From G020354785 sp964521285 (GTDB lineage: Bacteria > Bacteroidota > Bacteroidia > Bacteroidales > UBA10428): a stretch of 64,000 nucleotides of DNA. The notes under the pieces are model-generated. The model was not told the DNA's origin, ran no database searches, and worked only from the letters and a program-made list of their open reading frames with translations. The stretch lies in the NCBI GenBank assembly GCA_964521285.1, contig CAZFQS010000010.1:76741-140740 (forward strand), in the 5' to 3' direction. Positions 46,244 to 54,484 of this stretch are shown here, in pieces. The position numbers and the translations under genes were made by a program. The stretch's first letter is position 1, and each line of letters begins with the position of its first letter.

Positions 46244-46972
46244 TTAATTATCACTAATGTTTCTCTTTGATAATACCAATTCGGCGGAGAATAATCCAAT
46301 GAAAATCACTGAAACAAAATAAATAATATCTTTTGTATCTATAACTCCCCTGGTAATGGAATTGTAATGTGTATCTATACTAAGATAATTCAGAATGTTT
46401 CCAACGATTCCTGAAAAATTTCTTGCAAGCAGACTAAACAGTAAATGAAAGAATATTCCAATTAGCAAAGCTACAAGAAATGCTACTATCTGGTTGTTTG
46501 TTATACTACTGGAAAATACGCCGATACTGATATATGCTGAACTCATTAATATCAAACCCAGGTAGCCGGTCCATACAGCACCATGATCAACCGGCCCAAT
46601 GCTTGATATGGTTATATAATAGGGAAGAGTAAGCACAAGAGAAATGCTTATAAGCAGCAATGTTGAAAGAAATTTTCCTACAACAAGCTGCCAGTCAGAT
46701 ACAGGTTTGGTAAGGATCATCTCCAGGGTGCCGGAATTTCTCTCTTCTGCTATAAGGCGCATTGTAAGTGCAGGGATAAAGAAGAATAATGTCCAGTACG
46801 CTACATCGAAGAACGATTGCAGGCTGGCTTGCTTAACAAGGAAAACATCCCTGCCGTACAACCATGTAAAAAATCCGCTAAATCCCAGAAAGGCAATAAT
46901 CATGATGTATGCTAAAAGGGAATCAAAAAAAGAATTCAGCTCCCGCTTGCAGACTATCCATATTTGTCTCAT
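46244..46972 (-). CDS. ABC-2-type permease (GldF-like)
   Basis: The 242-residue protein has about six membrane helices, with the conserved MRLIAEERNSGTLEMILTKP segment after the second one, typical of ABC-2/GldF permeases. It pairs with the ATPase encoded 31 bp upstream and with the GldG-like and DUF4340 proteins downstream. Confidence 0.88.
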   Translation of the reverse strand: MRQIWIVCKRELNSFFDSLLAYIMIIAFLGFSGFFTWLYGRDVFLVKQASLQSFFDVAYWTLFFFIPALTMRLIAEERNSGTLEMILTKPVSDWQLVVGKFLSTLLLISISLVLTLPYYITISSIGPVDHGAVWTGYLGLILMSSAYISIGVFSSSITNNQIVAFLVALLIGIFFHLLFSLLARNFSGIVGNILNYLSIDTHYNSITRGVIDTKDIIYFVSVIFIGLFSAELVLSKRNISDN

Positions 46973-47003
46973 AATATATTAATGTTAAAATTTAAAATTT
47001 GTA

Positions 47004-47933
47004 TTAGTTCATTGTCAGTTCACGGAACACATCCTCAAGTTTTGTTTCAGTAGGTGTAAGTTCAGTCAGAGACCATTTTTTTTCCACACACAGCTTAAAT
47101 ATATCTTTTCGTAAGGATGTTTCAGGATTACTCTGAACCTCAAACTGACCGTCACTTTTTGACAGAATATCCACCAGGTGAACATTTGGTAAAGCCTGAA
47201 GTGCTTTAAAAATGTCATTAACATCACCGTCTTCAATTGTAACCTTTATAATCTCACGTCCCTGGGTTCTTTTACGTAAATCACGCGAGGTCCCGTCTGC
47301 AACAATTTTCCCTTTATTTATTATCAGGATACGATCGCATGTTGCTTCAACCTCAGCCAGAATATGTGAGCAAAGAATTACGGTTTTTTCTCTCCCGATT
47401 TTTCTTATCAATTCACGAATCTCAACAATCTGGTTTGGATCAAGTCCGGCAGTTGGCTCGTCAAGTATCAGCACCTGCGGATCGTGAATAAGCGCCTGTG
47501 CCAGGCCGACTCTTTGCTGGTATCCTCTTGACAGTTCACCTATTTTCTTATGTTTTTCACCTTCAATACCGCATAATTCAATAATTTCAAGGATCCTGTC
47601 CTTTATTTTACTTTTTGAGATATTATGCAATTCAGCAATAAAATATAAATAATCAATTACAGGCATTTCTTTATAAAGAGGATTATTTTCCGAAACGTAT
47701 CCAATATTTTTTTTTATTTCTTCCGGATTTTCTTTTATTGAATAACCACCAACCTTAATATCCCCTGTATTTGGCATAAGAAAGCAGGTTATTGCCCGCA
47801 TAGTGGTCGTCTTGCCGGCTCCATTTGGTCCCAGAAAACCTAAAATCTCACCTGTTTTCACGTTAAACGAGACATTATCAACGGCTTTCTGGGTTCCAAA
47901 CTTTTTTGTTATGTTTTCGACAATTATGTCCAT
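47004..47933 (-). CDS. ABC transporter ATP-binding protein (GldA-like)
   Basis: The 309-residue ATPase has Walker A GPNGAGKTT (residues 35-43), the signature LSRGYQQRVGLAQAL, Walker B VLILDEPTAGLDP and the switch His in ILCSHILAEVEAT. The C-terminal extension (about 225-309) is a DrrA/GldA-type regulatory domain. It is first in the four-gene operon. A gliding function is possible but other gld genes are not in the window. Confidence 0.92.
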   Translation of the reverse strand: MDIIVENITKKFGTQKAVDNVSFNVKTGEILGFLGPNGAGKTTTMRAITCFLMPNTGDIKVGGYSIKENPEEIKKNIGYVSENNPLYKEMPVIDYLYFIAELHNISKSKIKDRILEIIELCGIEGEKHKKIGELSRGYQQRVGLAQALIHDPQVLILDEPTAGLDPNQIVEIRELIRKIGREKTVILCSHILAEVEATCDRILIINKGKIVADGTSRDLRKRTQGREIIKVTIEDGDVNDIFKALQALPNVHLVDILSKSDGQFEVQSNPETSLRKDIFKLCVEKKWSLTELTPTETKLEDVFRELTMN

Positions 47934-48042
47934 ATTTTAATGTATTTTATATTATTCTGAAAACAGACCACAAAAGAAACAAATTCATCAAAAAATTTAT
48001 AATTTTTTATGATTTTTTAACAGTTACTGTTGTCAGAATACA

Positions 48043-48082
48043 AAATAAAATGCCATCGCTTTTTTTCGATGGCATTTTATTT
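48043..48082 (-). terminator. Strong 16-bp hairpin terminator of hsp20
   Basis: A perfect 16-bp stem (48043-48058 with 48067-48082) contains the GC core GCCATCG/CGATGGC and an 8-nt loop. It lies 31 bp beyond the hsp20 stop. A-rich and T-rich arm ends make it bidirectional in form, but only the minus-strand gene runs into it. Confidence 0.85.
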
Positions 48083-48112
48083 AACCCAAACCTGTGTAAG
48101 CCTAACTAAAAA

Positions 48113-48544
48113 TTATGAAACTTTAATTTCTTTTGCCGGTGTATGTGTTACTTCCTTTTTTGGAATAGTAATACTTAAAACTCCGTCTTTATGTGAAGCT
48201 TTTATCTTATCAGCATCAGCAGTTTCAGGTAAGGTAAAACAACGTGTGAATGAGCTGTAGCTAAACTCTCTCCTTAAGACATCTTCTTCCTTGGTTTCAT
48301 TTTTAACTTCCTTTTCTGAAGAAATAGTAAGTACATTTTCATCCAGACTAACTTTAAAATCATTCCTGGTTAATCCGGGAGCTGCTACTTCAACTCTGTA
48401 ATCTTTTTTACTTTCAGTTATATTAACTGCTGGTAAACTGCGGCCACCATCCCAGTCAAAAAGTACAGGATGATAATCATTGTTGAAAAATTCATCAAAT
48501 AAATTTGGCCAGCTACTTCTTGTTTTTCTCAGTATTGGTAACAT
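48113..48544 (-). CDS. Small heat-shock protein Hsp20
   Basis: The 143-residue protein has the alpha-crystallin domain at about 40-130: PAVNITESKKDYRVEVAAPG, then VSLDENVLTISSEKEV, FTRCFTLPETADADKI and DGVLSITIPKKE. The C-terminal KEIKVS holds an I-x-V anchor motif. The single-gene unit has a strong Shine-Dalgarno AAGGAGG, rare in this genome, and a distinctive upstream control region. Confidence 0.94.
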   Translation of the reverse strand: MLPILRKTRSSWPNLFDEFFNNDYHPVLFDWDGGRSLPAVNITESKKDYRVEVAAPGLTRNDFKVSLDENVLTISSEKEVKNETKEEDVLRREFSYSSFTRCFTLPETADADKIKASHKDGVLSITIPKKEVTHTPAKEIKVS

Positions 48545-48552
48545 TTTTTGGT

Positions 48553-48559
48553 CCTCCTT
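48553..48559 (-). promoter_or_regulatory. Strong Shine-Dalgarno AAGGAGG for hsp20
   Basis: AAGGAGG stands 8 nt upstream of the hsp20 ATG on the minus strand. Nearly all other genes here have AT-rich starts without such a site, so it may raise hsp20 translation above the norm. Confidence 0.75.
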
Positions 48560-48603
48560 ATATTTTTAGTTTTTATTATTTTTTACTGTTTCGTCTAAAT
48601 ATT

Positions 48604-48676
48604 GTCAAATCGTATGCCACTCATTATAAGCTGCCTATATGACAGTCCGATTTATTAAATAACGCCAAAATGACAG
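48604..48676 (-). promoter_or_regulatory. hsp20 control region: sigma54-like element and paired direct repeats
   Basis: Read on the minus strand, TGGCATACGATTTGAC (48619 to 48604) resembles a sigma54 -24/-12 site but has GA where GC is expected at -12. Further upstream are CTGTCATATAGGC (48645 to 48633) and CTGTCATTTTGGC (48676 to 48664). The two share 11 of 13 bases and start 31 bp apart, three helical turns. Confidence 0.45.
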
Positions 48677-48766
48677 CAAGAAATATAAATCTTTTGTCAC
48701 AATAACCTGAAATCCCGTTGATTTTAAAGGAGTTTTTAATTGATAGGGAAAAATTTGGTTAACAGG

Positions 48767-49468
48767 CTAAAATCCCCGGCCGGCAATTCCCGGATAGAGC
48801 TTATCCACCTGTGTACTAATAAAGACTTCTTTTGTGTCGACATTCATAAGAGAAAGTACTCCTCCCGGCCATCCTGCTCCTGTGTCCATCATATAAATTT
48901 CACATATCTTTTTTGGTTTTTTAACCCCGTAATTAATTGTAGGAGTATGTCCCAGGTATATCTCATCATATCCTGTGATATTCTTTTCAGAGCCTGAGAA
49001 ATTAAGGTTCAATGCCAGTTGGAGTAATGTTCTGTCCCATATAAAAATATCTTTATCCTGGTATTCCAGCTCTTCGAATATATTAAATCCTCCATGGGTA
49101 AAAATTTTGTTGTCTTTTTTATAATAAAGTCTTGCGCTCTTTAAAAATTCGACATGTTCGGGAGGGATCTCCCCTTTGTAACTTTCAATAGTTGCTTTGC
49201 CTCCCTGGCTTGTCCATATACCAGGAGCTTCTCCGGAAATAAACCATTTTAACGCCCAGTCATCGTGGTTACCTAAAATATATACAAGGTTATCAATTTT
49301 AAGTAACTCATCAATTGCTTTATTCACTTCCGGCCATCCGTCACATACATCACCAAGACAAATTAGTGTATCATCTTTATAATTAAAATCAGCTTTTTCA
49401 AAACACTCCATTAATGCTCTGTATGCTCCGTGGATGTCACCCAGTACAAAATTTCTATCTGATTTCAT
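48767..49468 (-). CDS. Calcineurin-like metallophosphatase
   Basis: The 233-residue protein has the metallophosphatase motifs GDIHG (residue 12 region), GDVCDGWPE, GNHDDW and a late THGG and GHTP histidine pair. It resembles serine/threonine phosphatase 1-like and diadenosine-tetraphosphatase proteins. Two metal ions would act in the cytosol. It is a single gene with an 8-bp tandem repeat about 77 bp upstream of the start. Confidence 0.9.
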   Translation of the reverse strand: MKSDRNFVLGDIHGAYRALMECFEKADFNYKDDTLICLGDVCDGWPEVNKAIDELLKIDNLVYILGNHDDWALKWFISGEAPGIWTSQGGKATIESYKGEIPPEHVEFLKSARLYYKKDNKIFTHGGFNIFEELEYQDKDIFIWDRTLLQLALNLNFSGSEKNITGYDEIYLGHTPTINYGVKKPKKICEIYMMDTGAGWPGGVLSLMNVDTKEVFISTQVDKLYPGIAGRGF

Positions 49469-49544
49469 AGTAATTAATCCTGGTGGTTACACATAATGAT
49501 ACGTGAACATTATAAAGTTACTAATTTTTCGACAGAAGGCATTT

Positions 49545-49580
49545 TGTTCTATTGCTCTATTGTTCTATTGCTCTATTGTT
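49545..49580. repeat. 8-bp tandem repeat (TGTTCTAT/TGCTCTAT), 4.5 units
   Basis: Alternating TGTTCTAT and TGCTCTAT units in perfect register, ending in a half unit. The same repeat family lies at 20304-20351 and 61997-62052. It sits between the DUF5916 gene stop and the metallophosphatase start. Confidence 0.88.
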
Positions 49581-49588
49581 ATGTGCCT

Positions 49589-51799
49589 TTAAAGCCTGAA
49601 TGTATAGGTATATTTCAGTAAAACGGTTCTGCTGAATGTTCCGGGAAGATTTGGGATTTCCCTGCCAAGGTTGGTGTTCAACCCCTCGTTATAAACAATA
49701 TAAAAATCATTTCCTTCCCTGGGATTATAACGCAGTCTGAAATTAGTCAGAATTACATTAGCTGCACTATTATATTGTACAAAAGAGCTGACCGAGAATT
49801 TTGTGTTGAGCATGTATAATACTTTTAATCGTATAATATGGCTTATGAAATTCTGATTTCGTTCAGAAAAATCAATATTATTATACTCATATACTCCGCT
49901 GAGCTCCCAGCTTGATGAGATATTCCATAAAGGGGATATGCTCAGCGAATACTTTTTCCCGTCATAAAAAGAACCGGCATCAAATATTATTAATGTCCAT
50001 ACTGGTTTAGATTGTGGAGTAAGAAATGCTGCATGACCATTAAAAAATTTATAATCACCGGGTTTAGCAAAAACTTCATCTTCATTAATTTTGAATGTAT
50101 CCAGCAGATTCTCGTAATAAATATTAAATGCGGCAGAACCATAATAACCTGATTTCAGATAAATTTCATACCCGGGATAAAATACAGCAGATTCAACAGT
50201 TTTTTCTGAAATACTGTTAAAAACTTCTCCGTGCAGGAATATATTGTGCTTGAAGATGGTTGATTTTTTACTGCCAAGCCAGCCGAATAATATATTGGAA
50301 TAATAAAAAGAATAATCTTCTCTTGCCTGAAAGCCCATTGCCGGATTAAACTCCTCTCCTGATCGCGCATAACGAAAATCATATCCCAATCCGATTTCCT
50401 TTCGTCTTTCCCAGTTAACAAAAATTCTTGATGGTTTAAACGATTCAGAGAATTTATAATTTTCCTCGACTGACTGGGCCCAGACCAGCTTTAAATAATC
50501 GTCTCCAAACATCCGGATTATTCCATCAATCCCATATGTAATATTATAGTCACCGTTCATGCCTATTCTGGAAGTCATTATACCTCCAAGATAAGTATTC
50601 TCATTTACAACCTGTTTTCGTACTCTTATCACTCCAAAATTTTCTGAAGGCAGGCTGTCAGATTCCGCAGTTTGCATATTCATTGCACCAATATCCCATG
50701 GCCCCTTTCTTCCGATTAATCTTGCACCTCCAAGTATTCGTACAGGTTCTCCCTCATATAATCCTATTTTTCTGCTATAAAACAATGTATTTTCACCTCC
50801 GGTGTTAAAATCAAATATGCTTGATCTTTCAAGGAAAAACTGTCTCTTTTCAGGGAAAAATAATGAAAATCGTGTCAGGTTAACCATTTGATCATCTGCT
50901 TCCACCTGGGCAAAATCTGTGTTTACAGTAAGATCCAGTGTAAGATTGTTAGTTAGTCCGTATTTTATATCCAGGCCGGGTTCCAAAGCAGGATTATTTT
51001 CCCTTATATATGAAGTTTCTTCTTCATTAAGTATGTTTTCCCGGCTAAAGCCTCCCAGTAAATAAGGAGTAATATACAGGGGTCTCTGAGGTTTTATGCC
51101 CTCAATAATAATTTCACTGGCTTTTGATGGCTTCCATGCGCTCCAGTCTCCATAATCAGGGGGTATGGGTGGGAATATAAGGAGTTCATTTTTCCGCGGT
51201 ATATAACGCCATGTTATGAATCCCATTTTTACTTTGCCATCTTTTTCCTGAAACCTGAGACTTGAAAAGGGAATTCTCATTTCTGTAAACCATCCGCTGT
51301 CATTGACAAAGGAAGTCACATCCCAGAAAGTATTCCAGCTTTCAATTATTGGCAGATCACCCACAGCATCATTAAAAACAGTTAAATCTAAACGTAATCC
51401 TGCAGGGGTAGTAAAAAAAGCCAAAGCATTTTCTTTATCGTTATATGTATCCAGTATTATCCCGAACCATTCGTTTGCCGGACCCGTGGCATCCCGTTTT
51501 TTTGAAGTCATTATTATTTTTTCAGGTTCTTTATCAAATAATCTACCTGCTATATAAAGGTATTTATCATCATAAGCCATAAGGATTTCGGTTTTTTCTG
51601 ATGGTTCGGCACCAAATACAGGTTGATGCTCTATTAAAGGGAATGGTACTATATTATTCCACAGTGGTTCTGTACTTAATCCGTCCAGGGTAACTTTCCC
51701 GTTAATTCTTTTAACAGTTAAAGGGTCCTGTGAATAAGTATCTATTGTAAGGAAATATACTGCCAGAAATATAATAGCTGATATTCTATAGACCATCAA
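49589..51799 (-). CDS. DUF5916 outer-membrane protein with CBM9-like N-terminal domain
   Basis: The 736-residue protein has a signal peptide ending DTYSQ. A CBM9-like sugar-binding module spans about 30-235 (KVTLDGLSTEPLWNNIVPF, AYDDKYLYIAGRLFD and MRIPFSSLRF), and a DUF5916 beta-barrel domain follows to the end (LTLDLTVNTDFAQVEADDQ, SLFFPEKRQFFLERSSIF). It ends with aromatic outer-membrane strand LLKYTYTFRL. Proteins of this kind are common in Bacteroidota near sugar-use genes and probably bind or pass oligosaccharides. It is 60 bp downstream of the GH2 gene on the same strand. Confidence 0.88.
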   Translation of the reverse strand: MMVYRISAIIFLAVYFLTIDTYSQDPLTVKRINGKVTLDGLSTEPLWNNIVPFPLIEHQPVFGAEPSEKTEILMAYDDKYLYIAGRLFDKEPEKIIMTSKKRDATGPANEWFGIILDTYNDKENALAFFTTPAGLRLDLTVFNDAVGDLPIIESWNTFWDVTSFVNDSGWFTEMRIPFSSLRFQEKDGKVKMGFITWRYIPRKNELLIFPPIPPDYGDWSAWKPSKASEIIIEGIKPQRPLYITPYLLGGFSRENILNEEETSYIRENNPALEPGLDIKYGLTNNLTLDLTVNTDFAQVEADDQMVNLTRFSLFFPEKRQFFLERSSIFDFNTGGENTLFYSRKIGLYEGEPVRILGGARLIGRKGPWDIGAMNMQTAESDSLPSENFGVIRVRKQVVNENTYLGGIMTSRIGMNGDYNITYGIDGIIRMFGDDYLKLVWAQSVEENYKFSESFKPSRIFVNWERRKEIGLGYDFRYARSGEEFNPAMGFQAREDYSFYYSNILFGWLGSKKSTIFKHNIFLHGEVFNSISEKTVESAVFYPGYEIYLKSGYYGSAAFNIYYENLLDTFKINEDEVFAKPGDYKFFNGHAAFLTPQSKPVWTLIIFDAGSFYDGKKYSLSISPLWNISSSWELSGVYEYNNIDFSERNQNFISHIIRLKVLYMLNTKFSVSSFVQYNSAANVILTNFRLRYNPREGNDFYIVYNEGLNTNLGREIPNLPGTFSRTVLLKYTYTFRL

Positions 51800-51859
51800 A
51801 TTATGCCTGCTTCTCTGAAAAATATTACTTAATTGAAGTACAATATATAATGCTCCTGG

Positions 51860-54286
51860 TTAATGTCGCTTTGCTTCAATAACAACCGACGCCTCTTCCA
51901 GTCCTTCTGATTTTGCTTTTAGTGTAATCTTCCCTGCTCTTTCATTTGACTGAATTACAACCAGGCACAATCCGTTAAAAGCTTTACGGTAATCTGCCCT
52001 GAAAGGCTCGTGACTTGTCTGGAGCCCATTATCAACACCTGCGATGAACCCTTCACCACTGATTTCAAACTTAACAAGATTACTGGCATCGGGGACTAAT
52101 GTACTTTCTTTATCTGTAATACTGACTGTTACAAATGATAGGTCCCTGCCATCAGCAGATATTGTATTCCTGTCAGCGCTGAGTATTATTTTTGCAGGAT
52201 CACCTGCTGTTTTTACTTCTTTACTGATAATTTCCTTATCTTTTGTCTTGCCAACAGCTTTTATCTTTCCTTCTATATAAGGGACATTCCAGATTAAACG
52301 CAGATCTTCAGGCATCTTTTTTTTAACCCCCAGTGATTTATCATTGAGGAATAATTCAACCTCCCTGCAGTTTGTATACACCCAGATATCAATATTATCG
52401 CCTTCTTTCCAGTTCCAGTGGGGGAAAACATGTAAAACGGGATTATCTGTCCATTCACTCCGGTACATGTAATATACATCTTTTGGAAAACCTGCAAGAT
52501 CGATAATACCAAAGTATGAACTGCGTGCCGGCCATGAGTAGGGAGTTGGCTCACCCAGGTAGTCAAAGCCTGTCCATATGTACATTCCTGAGAGGAATTT
52601 GTGCTTTTTAACAACTTTCCATGTTGCTTCATGTGTAGAACCCCAGCCTGCACGGCAATTATCATAAGCAGAACAAGTATAATCAGGATTACCCTTAACT
52701 GGTTTATCCCAACGGACAGGCCAAGCCCTTATGCTATCTGAGGGCATATCATAATGACCCCTGGTCGCAAGTGCGGAATTTGTTTCTGCTGCAATGAATT
52801 TTTGCCCGGGGAACTTTTTATGGAAATCGGGAAATTCTTCGTGGTGATAGTTATATCCTATTAAGTCAAGTGCCCCTGATTTGATAATGTTGTTCCATGG
52901 ATTGGGGTCGTTACATGCTGAAGTTACGGGGCGCGAAGGATCAATATTTTTAACGATGGCTGTCAGCTCTTTAGCCATTTCAATCCCTGTACTGTCCCAT
53001 TGCTCGAGTATCTCATTTCCTATACTCCAGATAAAGACACTCGGGTGATTTCTGTCTCGCAAAATCAGATCTTCGAGGTCGCGGTTATACCATTCGTCCC
53101 AGTAAAGATGATAATCGTATGGATTTTTTCTTTTTTTCCACATGTCAAATGCTTCGTCCATAACTATAAAGCCCATCCTGTCGCACAGATATAGAAGTTC
53201 AGGTGCCGGTGGATTATGTGATGTCCGTATGCCGTTACATCCCATTTCTTTTAAAATTTCAAGCTGACGCTCAAGAGCCCTGGTATTAATTGCTGAGCCA
53301 AGACATCCCAGGTCATGGTGATTACATACTCCCTTAATTTTTAAGTTTTTGCCATTCAGTAAAAATCCTCTCTTACTGGTAAAGGAAAAATAGCGGATCC
53401 CGAAAGCAGTTTCATATTCATCATATATAGTGCCTTCCCATTCTACTGTTGATATGGCTTTGTACAAATAAGGATTTTCAACTGACCACAACACAGGTTT
53501 GATAACAGTCATATCCTGGTTAATTTCCAGTATTGATTGTTTTGTTATTAGGCCATCGGAGGAAGTAACTGCTACTTTTTCTCCTTTTGCATCATAAATT
53601 GTTGTATTCAGGGTTATCTGCATGTCGTGTTTTGTATCATTACGTATGTTTGTATTTACAATAATTCTGGCAGACTGCCTGCTTACTTCAGGAGTAGTAA
53701 CAAATGTTCCCCAGTGGTCAACAAATACCTTGTTTGTAATGATCAACCGAACATTACGATAAATGCCTGAGCCGCTATACCAGCGGGAATTAGGCTGTTG
53801 TGAATTATCAACTTTTACGGAAATAATATTTTCATCAGTGCCAAACTTTACAAAAGGAGTAAGTTCATATCTGAAAGAAATATAGCCATTGGGCCGTATT
53901 CCAAGATAATGTCCGTTAATCCATACTTCACTTTTTTGATATATACCGTCAAAGTCAACAAAGACCAGTTTATCCTTGTCTGCTTCAGGTATAGTAAATT
54001 TTTTCCGGTACCAGCCTATACCACCTGGTAAAGCTCCTCCTCCTGGCGTTGCAGGATGATCATTACTAAATTCACCCTCAATGCTCCAGTCATGAGGCAG
54101 GTTAAGGGTGCGCCAGCCAGAATCATCAAAGGCCGGATCTTTTGCATTATCAGTATCACCTAGATGAAATTTCCAGTTTTTACAAAAATTACTGACAGTT
54201 CTCGAACTTTGTGCCGATACAGCAGTTATTCCTGTAAATAAGAGAGTCAGAAAAGTTATTATAAAAATTTTTTTTGATATTCTCAT
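51860..54286 (-). CDS. GH2-family beta-galactosidase (exported)
   Basis: The 808-residue enzyme has a signal peptide ending VSAQ, then the sugar-binding jelly-roll (NFCKNWKFHLGDTDNAK), immunoglobulin-like and TIM-barrel domains of GH2. The acid/base glutamate is in FIWSIGNEILEQ (about residue 424) and the nucleophile glutamate in FIAAETNSALATRG (about 498). GMYIWTGFDYLGEPTPY is also diagnostic. A DUF4982-like and an extra bacterial Ig-like domain close the protein (KIILSADRNTISADGRDL). It acts in the periplasm on beta-linked galactosides. It is probably expressed with the SSS symporter upstream and DUF5916 downstream. Confidence 0.93.
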   Translation of the reverse strand: MRISKKIFIITFLTLLFTGITAVSAQSSRTVSNFCKNWKFHLGDTDNAKDPAFDDSGWRTLNLPHDWSIEGEFSNDHPATPGGGALPGGIGWYRKKFTIPEADKDKLVFVDFDGIYQKSEVWINGHYLGIRPNGYISFRYELTPFVKFGTDENIISVKVDNSQQPNSRWYSGSGIYRNVRLIITNKVFVDHWGTFVTTPEVSRQSARIIVNTNIRNDTKHDMQITLNTTIYDAKGEKVAVTSSDGLITKQSILEINQDMTVIKPVLWSVENPYLYKAISTVEWEGTIYDEYETAFGIRYFSFTSKRGFLLNGKNLKIKGVCNHHDLGCLGSAINTRALERQLEILKEMGCNGIRTSHNPPAPELLYLCDRMGFIVMDEAFDMWKKRKNPYDYHLYWDEWYNRDLEDLILRDRNHPSVFIWSIGNEILEQWDSTGIEMAKELTAIVKNIDPSRPVTSACNDPNPWNNIIKSGALDLIGYNYHHEEFPDFHKKFPGQKFIAAETNSALATRGHYDMPSDSIRAWPVRWDKPVKGNPDYTCSAYDNCRAGWGSTHEATWKVVKKHKFLSGMYIWTGFDYLGEPTPYSWPARSSYFGIIDLAGFPKDVYYMYRSEWTDNPVLHVFPHWNWKEGDNIDIWVYTNCREVELFLNDKSLGVKKKMPEDLRLIWNVPYIEGKIKAVGKTKDKEIISKEVKTAGDPAKIILSADRNTISADGRDLSFVTVSITDKESTLVPDASNLVKFEISGEGFIAGVDNGLQTSHEPFRADYRKAFNGLCLVVIQSNERAGKITLKAKSEGLEEASVVIEAKRH

Positions 54287-54444
54287 GGCAATTTATTTTT
54301 AGTAAATAGATAATGTTATACAACCTGTCCTTATATAGAAAATGCTAAGAATAGTAATATGATTTATCATAAATAGTAAAAATAATACTTACTATTTAAG
54401 TTTAAAAAAGATAAGATGAATAAATTAAAACATTGAGATAACAA

Positions 54445-54475
54445 GTTCCGGAAGGATATTTATTCCTTCCGGAAC
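54445..54475 (-). terminator. 12-bp hairpin downstream of the SSS symporter
   Basis: GTTCCGGAAGGA and TCCTTCCGGAAC form a perfect 12-bp stem with a 7-nt loop, 10 bp beyond the symporter stop. The minus-strand continuation is only loosely U-rich, so termination may be partial before the GH2 gene. Confidence 0.7.
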
Positions 54476-54484
54476 CATGCTTTT

